Shown: one piece after another, positions 59,291 through 63,243 of the stretch | Position numbering within the stretch: position 1 is the first letter of the stretch | How the letters are laid out: the number at the start of each line of letters is the position of its first letter | From: Acetobacteraceae bacterium | Lineage (GTDB): Bacteria > Pseudomonadota > Alphaproteobacteria > Acetobacterales > Acetobacteraceae | Direction: 5' to 3' | Assembly: GCA_947373495.1 (NCBI GenBank) | Contig: CANBXZ010000004.1 | Coordinates: 1 to 63,243 of the forward strand | DNA: 63,243 bases | The notes under the pieces: generated by a model | The model's input: only the letters and a program-made list of their open reading frames with translations | The model's database searches: none | What the model was told of the DNA's origin: nothing | Position numbers and translations under genes: made by a program

Positions 59291-59776
59291 GTGAGGCTTT
59301 CAACCCGTGGGCGCTATGCCGTCATGGCCATGGTTGAAATGGCCGTGCGCCAGCGCGGCGGCGATCTGACCAGCATGCAGGAACGCCCGGTGAGCCTGGC
59401 CGACATCGCCGGCGCCCAGCAACTCTCCCTCGCCTACCTGGAACAGTTGTTCGGCCGGCTGCGCCGCGCCGGCCTGGTGGCCTCCGCCCGTGGTCCTGGC
59501 GGCGGCTATCGGCTGGCCCGCGCCCCGGAAGCCATCGCCGTGGCGGAGATCGTCGACGCGGTGGACGAACCCATCCGTGCCACCCGCTGCGAGGAAGGCT
59601 CCCCCGGCTGCCTGGCTGCCGGGGGCAAATGCGTCACCCATGACCTGTGGTCGGAACTGGGCGAGCAGATCCGGCTGTTCCTGGCCAACATGACCCTGGC
59701 GGATATCGTCGGCGGCACGGTGCGCGGCCGCGCCGCCCCGCCGCTGCTGGCCGGGGCGCCGCAGGCCGCCGAATGA
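59291..59776 (+). CDS. iscR: IscR-type Rrf2-family iron-sulfur regulator
   Basis: A 161-residue winged-helix regulator. The N-terminal MRLSTRGRYAVMAMVEMA and LSLAYLEQLFGRLRRAGLVASARGPGGGYRLAR are canonical Rrf2/IscR. The cluster ligands are Cys100, Cys107, Cys114 and His117 (CVTHDLW), so a [2Fe-2S] cluster should bind; spacing between cysteines is six rather than five residues. The start is GTG at 59291 with a weak Shine-Dalgarno. It senses Fe-S status and probably controls the operon it heads, through the upstream IscR-like box. Its stop overlaps the next gene by four bases. Confidence 0.93.
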   Translation: MRLSTRGRYAVMAMVEMAVRQRGGDLTSMQERPVSLADIAGAQQLSLAYLEQLFGRLRRAGLVASARGPGGGYRLARAPEAIAVAEIVDAVDEPIRATRCEEGSPGCLAAGGKCVTHDLWSELGEQIRLFLANMTLADIVGGTVRGRAAPPLLAGAPQAAE

Positions 59777-60855
59777 ACCCGGCCCTGTACCTGGACGCCA
59801 ACGCCACCGAGCCGTTGCGCCCGGCGGCCCGTGCCGCGGCGCTGGCGGCGATGGACCTGGGCGGCAACCCTTCCAGCGTGCATGCCGCCGGCCGCGCCGC
59901 CCGTCGCCTGCTGGAGGAAGCCCGCGAGGCCCTGGCCGCCCGCTTCGGTGCCCGGCCGCAGGATGTGGTGTTCACCAGCGGCGGCACCGAGGCGAATGCG
60001 CTGGCGCTGCGCGGCCTGGCCGCCGGCCGCCGCCTGCTGGTGGGCGCCACCGAGCACCCGGCGGTGCGCGCCGCGGCGCCCGATGCCGGCCTGCTGCCGG
60101 TACTGGCCGACGGCACGCTGGACCTGGCGGCGCTGGCAGCCGCGCTGGCCGCCGGCCCGCCCGCGTTGGTGGCGCTGATGGCCGCCAACAACGAAACCGG
60201 CGTGCTGCACCCGCTGGAGGCCGCCGCTGCCCTCTGCCGCCAGCATGGCGCGCTGCTGCATGTGGATGCGGTGCAGGCCGCCGGCCGGGTGCGGGTGACA
60301 CTGCTGGGCGATTCGCTGGCCGTTTCCGGCCACAAGCTGGGCGGCCCGCCCGGCGCCGGGGCGCTGCTGCTGCGCCCGGGGCTGGACCTGGCGCCGCTGA
60401 TCGCCGGGGGTGGCCAGGAACGCGGCCGCCGCGGCGGCACCGAGGCGCTGCCGGCCATCGCCGGCATGGCCGCCGCGCTGGCCGAGGCGACGCCGGCCGC
60501 CGCTGCCCGGCTGGCCGTGCTGCGTGATGCGATCGAGGCCGGGGCCGCGGGCGCCCGGGTGGCCGGGGCCGGGGCGCCGCGCCTGCCCAACACCACCTGC
60601 CTGGTGCTGCCGGGCGTGGCCGCCGAGACCCAGGTGATCGCGCTGGACCTGGCCGGCATGCGGGTTTCCGCTGGCGCCGCCTGTTCCTCCGGCAAGGTCG
60701 GCCGCAGCCCGGTGCTGGACGCCATGGGGTTGGGCGAAGCCGCCGGCTGCGGCATTCGCGTCTCGCTGCCCTGGAACGCGCCGGAGGATACGGCCGAGCG
60801 TTTCCTCGCCGCCTGGGCTGCCATGCGGGATCGCCTCTCGCGCCGCGCCGCCTGA
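59773..60855 (+). CDS. NifS-like cysteine desulfurase family protein (first copy)
   Basis: A 360-residue PLP enzyme. The Schiff-base lysine is Lys188 (AVSGHKLGGPPGAG) and the persulfide cysteine is Cys304 (RVSAGAACSSGKVGRS), so both catalytic residues are kept. It is shorter and more alanine-rich than IscS and diverges strongly from it, suggesting a specialised partner. The start overlaps the iscR stop. It is directly followed by a true IscS. Its sulfur acceptor is unknown. Confidence 0.92.
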   Translation: MNPALYLDANATEPLRPAARAAALAAMDLGGNPSSVHAAGRAARRLLEEAREALAARFGARPQDVVFTSGGTEANALALRGLAAGRRLLVGATEHPAVRAAAPDAGLLPVLADGTLDLAALAAALAAGPPALVALMAANNETGVLHPLEAAAALCRQHGALLHVDAVQAAGRVRVTLLGDSLAVSGHKLGGPPGAGALLLRPGLDLAPLIAGGGQERGRRGGTEALPAIAGMAAALAEATPAAAARLAVLRDAIEAGAAGARVAGAGAPRLPNTTCLVLPGVAAETQVIALDLAGMRVSAGAACSSGKVGRSPVLDAMGLGEAAGCGIRVSLPWNAPEDTAERFLAAWAAMRDRLSRRAA

Positions 60856-60873
60856 CGCCCCATCTTGGCCCCG

Positions 60874-62043
60874 ATGCGCCCGAACCGCCCGATCTACCTC
60901 GACAACCACGCCACCACGCCGGTGGACCCCCGCGTGCTGGCCGCGATGCGACCGTGGTGGGAGGACAACTTCGCCAATCCGCACAGCGTGGAACACGCCC
61001 TGGGCCGGGCGGCGGAAGCCGCGGTGGAACAGGCCCGCGACCAAGTGGCGGAACTGATCGGCGCCAGCGCGGCCGAGATCATCCTGACCAGCGGCGCCAC
61101 CGAGGCGAACAACATCGCCATCAAGGGCGCCGCCCGCTTCGCCGCCAGCCAGGGCAGCGACCGCCGCCGCATCATCACCGTGGCCACCGAACATAAATGC
61201 GTGCTGGAAAGCGTACGCGACCTGGCGGCCGAGGGCTTCGAGCCGGTGGTGCTGCCGGTGCAGCCGGACGGGCTGCTGGACCTCGGCCTGCTGCGGGAAG
61301 CGTTGGAGATCCCGACGCTGCTGGTTTCCGTGATGGCGGTGAACAACGAGATCGGCGTGATCCAGCCGCTGGCCGAGATCGGCGCGCTGGCCAAGGCCGC
61401 CGGGGCGCTGTTCCATTCCGACGCCGCCCAGGGCTGCGGCCGCATGCCGCTGGATGTCGGCGAGCTGAAGCTCGACCTGCTGAGCATCAGCGGCCACAAG
61501 ATCTATGGCCCCAAGGGCATCGGCGCGCTGTATGTGCGGCGCCGGCCGCGGGTGCGCCTGGCGCCGCTGTTCTCCGGCGGCGGGCAGGAACGCGGCCTGC
61601 GCTCCGGCACCCTGGCGACGCCGTTGATCGTGGGGTTCGGCGAAGCGGCCCGGATCGCCGCGATCGAGGGGCTGCTGGATGCCGGGCGCATCGCCGGCCA
61701 GCGGGAGGTATTCCTGAACCGGCTGCGGGCCGACGTGCCGGGCCTCCACATCAATGGCAGCGAAACCCAGCGGGTGGCCGGCAACACGAACATCACCTTC
61801 CCCGGCGGCATCGACGCCCAGGCGCTGATGGCGGCGGCGCCGGAGGTGTGCGTCTCCACCGGCTCGGCCTGTTCCTCGGCGGCGGTGGAGCCTTCCTATG
61901 TGCTGCGGGCGCTGGGAATCCCGGAGGCCGAGGCGCGTGCCACCTTGCGCGTGGGGATTGGCCGCTTTACCTCCCCGGCCGAAGCCGAACAGGGGGCCGC
62001 GCTGCTGGCCGCCGCCTGGCGTACCCTAGCGAAACAGGAATAG
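60874..62043 (+). CDS. iscS: Cysteine desulfurase IscS
   Basis: A 389-residue group I cysteine desulfurase. The N-terminus has YLDNHATTPVDPRVLAAM, the PLP lysine is Lys209 (SISGHKIYGPKGIGALY) and the active cysteine is Cys333 (STGSACSSAAVEPSYVL), as in IscS. It converts cysteine to alanine and loads sulfur on itself for Fe-S clusters, thiamine and tRNA thiolation. ATG 60874 is chosen; a TTG at 60865 is an alternative. In its operon the expected partners IscU and IscA are not encoded. Confidence 0.94.
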   Translation: MRPNRPIYLDNHATTPVDPRVLAAMRPWWEDNFANPHSVEHALGRAAEAAVEQARDQVAELIGASAAEIILTSGATEANNIAIKGAARFAASQGSDRRRIITVATEHKCVLESVRDLAAEGFEPVVLPVQPDGLLDLGLLREALEIPTLLVSVMAVNNEIGVIQPLAEIGALAKAAGALFHSDAAQGCGRMPLDVGELKLDLLSISGHKIYGPKGIGALYVRRRPRVRLAPLFSGGGQERGLRSGTLATPLIVGFGEAARIAAIEGLLDAGRIAGQREVFLNRLRADVPGLHINGSETQRVAGNTNITFPGGIDAQALMAAAPEVCVSTGSACSSAAVEPSYVLRALGIPEAEARATLRVGIGRFTSPAEAEQGAALLAAAWRTLAKQE

Positions 62044-62046
62044 CCC

Positions 62047-62376
62047 ATGCCCAGCATGACCTTCATCGAGCGCGATGGCAGCCGCCGCACCGTGGAGGCG
62101 CCGCTCGGCCTTTCCGTGCTGGAGATTGCCCACAAGCATGGCGTGGACATCGAAGGCGCCTGCGAAGGCTCGCTGGCCTGCTCCACCTGCCATGTGATCG
62201 TGGATGACGGCTGGTTCCCCAAGCTGGCCGAGCCGACCGAGGACGAGGAGGACATGCTGGACCTGGCCTTCGACCTGCAGGAAACCAGCCGCCTGGGCTG
62301 CCAGCTCATCATGACCGACGCCCTGGACGGGCTGGTGGTGAAGCTGCCCACCGGCAGCCGGAACGCCGGCGGGTGA
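62047..62376 (+). CDS. fdx: Adrenodoxin-type [2Fe-2S] ferredoxin
   Basis: A 109-residue ferredoxin. The cluster ligands are Cys39, Cys45, Cys48 and Cys85 ([15 protein letters not shown] and RLGCQL), as in Isc ferredoxin, with the acidic [15 protein letters not shown] partner surface. It supplies electrons for sulfur reduction in cluster assembly. It begins three bases after the iscS stop and overlaps the tenA start (GTGA). Confidence 0.95.
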   Translation: MPSMTFIERDGSRRTVEAPLGLSVLEIAHKHGVDIEGACEGSLACSTCHVIVDDGWFPKLAEPTEDEEDMLDLAFDLQETSRLGCQLIMTDALDGLVVKLPTGSRNAGG

Positions 62377-63086
62377 GCCAGCCTCTCGCCCTGCCCCGCT
62401 GGGAAACCGACTTCGGCGCCGAGGGCGGGCTGTTCCGCCAGCTGCGGGCGGCCTGCGCCACCGATTGGGCGGACTACACCTGGCATGCGTTCTGCCGCCG
62501 GCTCAGCGACGGCACGCTGCCGCTGGAGGCGTTCCGCCGCTACCTGGTGCAGGACTACCTGTTCCTGATCCACTTCGCCCGGGCCAAGGCGCTGGCGGTG
62601 TTCAAGGCGGAAAGCATCCAGGCGATGGTGGACAAGACCAACGCCATCAGCGCCATCCTGGCCGAAACCAGCATGCACCTGAAGTACTGCGAGGGCTGGG
62701 GCCTGAGCCAGGAGCGGGTGCTGGGCACGCCGGAAAGCGCCGAGACCGTCAGCTACACCCGCTACGTCATCGACCGCGGCCTGGCCGGCGACATCCTGGA
62801 CCTGGAAGTGGCGCTGGTGCCGTGCAGCGTCGGCTATGCCGAGGTGGCGCTGCGCGTGCTGGCGGACCCGAACCGCATGGTGGTGGGCAACCCCTACCAG
62901 AGCTGGATCGAGACCTACGGCGCCGAGGGCTACCAGAAGCTGGCCCGGGCGGCGGCGCTGCGGATCGACGCGCTGGGCGTCTCCCACGGCGGCACGGCGC
63001 GCTTCGCCATGCTGAGCGCCACCTTCAGCGAGGCGGCGCGGCTGGAACAGCGGTTCTGGCAGCAGGGGCTGGACGCGGCCCGATGA
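62373..63086 (+). CDS. tenA: TenA-family aminopyrimidine aminohydrolase (thiaminase II type)
   Basis: A 237-residue helical protein. The active cysteine is Cys151 in [16 protein letters not shown], and the conserved [15 protein letters not shown] (about 57-71) and [16 protein letters not shown] segments are present. TenA salvages the pyrimidine of degraded thiamine. The GTG start overlaps the ferredoxin stop. Its location beside IscS, which donates sulfur for the thiazole ring, makes a shared thiamine-sulfur role plausible. Confidence 0.92.
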   Translation: MSQPLALPRWETDFGAEGGLFRQLRAACATDWADYTWHAFCRRLSDGTLPLEAFRRYLVQDYLFLIHFARAKALAVFKAESIQAMVDKTNAISAILAETSMHLKYCEGWGLSQERVLGTPESAETVSYTRYVIDRGLAGDILDLEVALVPCSVGYAEVALRVLADPNRMVVGNPYQSWIETYGAEGYQKLARAAALRIDALGVSHGGTARFAMLSATFSEAARLEQRFWQQGLDAAR

Positions 63087-63141
63087 GCATTTCCCCCGCC
63101 AGCGGTCGCGGATGCCCGCAGCCGCCGGCGCGGGGCGGAGC

Positions 63142-63243
63142 ATGAGGCGGATGCGCATACTGGTTGCGATGTCTGGCGGCGTGGACAGTTCGGTGGTGGC
63201 CGGGCTGCTGGCCGAACAGGGCCATGAGGTCATCGGCGCCACG
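63142..63243 (+). CDS. mnmA: tRNA 2-thiouridine synthase MnmA, N-terminal fragment
   Basis: The 34 codons before the window edge give [20 protein letters not shown], then [22 protein letters not shown] is the PP-loop ATP pyrophosphatase motif, and [25 protein letters not shown] is the MnmA start. MnmA takes sulfur from the IscS relay to thiolate U34 of Glu, Gln and Lys tRNAs, which fits its place downstream of iscS. The rest of the gene lies outside the window. ATG 63151 is an alternative start. Confidence 0.85.
   Translation, partial: MRRMRILVAMSGGVDSSVVAGLLAEQGHEVIGAT

Overview
This is a very GC-rich chromosomal window with dense, often overlapping genes. There are no rRNAs, recognisable tRNAs, insertion sequences, phage genes or CRISPR arrays. 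The style suggests an aerobic heterotrophic alphaproteobacterium, most likely an Acetobacteraceae (Roseomonas-like) soil or water organism. The basis is two orphan Bug-type solute-binding proteins, many ABC-linked catabolic operons, an IscR-type regulator heading two cysteine desulfurases, and pervasive ATGA/GTGA start-stop overlaps. The taxonomic call is inference.

Layout. 0-7.2 kb: the N-terminal part of a GMC oxidoreductase, a TetR repressor divergent from an EmrAB-type efflux pair with two perfect palindromic operators, a Gfo/Idh/MocA oxidoreductase and an orphan Bug receptor. 7.2-13.0 kb: one giant secreted metzincin protease with RTX repeats and C-terminal FG-GAP-like repeats. 13.2-24.3 kb: a catabolic island of two minus-strand operons (SDR, alpha/beta hydrolase, FAH hydrolase, solute receptor, amidohydrolase; and TauD-type dioxygenase plus a complete SsuABC-like importer), a GntR regulator and a class II aldolase. 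Both divergent intergenic regions of the island carry the same pair of palindromic sites 21 bp apart, which ties it into one putative GntR regulon. 24.3-32.7 kb: a polar amino-acid ABC importer with a TRZ/ATZ-type amidohydrolase, a peptide-type receptor, an M20 N-carbamoyl/allantoate-type hydrolase and a class III aminotransferase. A 35-bp tandem repeat lies in this stretch.

36.2-44.5 kb is the most interesting part and looks like a RiPP locus. It encodes a 63-residue precursor with a double-glycine leader (LDQVSGG) and a short, strongly acidic core, a stand-alone ATP-grasp ligase, a HlyD-type adaptor, a C39-peptidase ABC transporter, a second NHLM-type ABC transporter and a small cyclic-nucleotide-binding-fold protein. 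The simplest reading is that the ATP-grasp enzyme forms ester, amide or peptide bonds on the acidic core, and that ABC1 cuts the leader at Gly-Gly and exports the product. I do not recognise this combination as a characterised natural product.

44.7-52.7 kb holds a widespread but functionally obscure set: a transglutaminase-DUF2126 protein, a circularly permuted ATP-grasp/alpha-E fusion, a second transglutaminase and a zinc-binding metallopeptidase-like protein. 52.7-58.9 kb has an acetyltransferase, an enolase-superfamily enzyme with its Bug receptor, a membrane GGDEF-EAL protein and a small alpha/beta hydrolase. 59.3-63.2 kb is a sulfur-mobilisation operon (IscR, NifS-like protein, IscS, ferredoxin, TenA, start of MnmA) that lacks iscU, iscA and hscBA between iscS and fdx.
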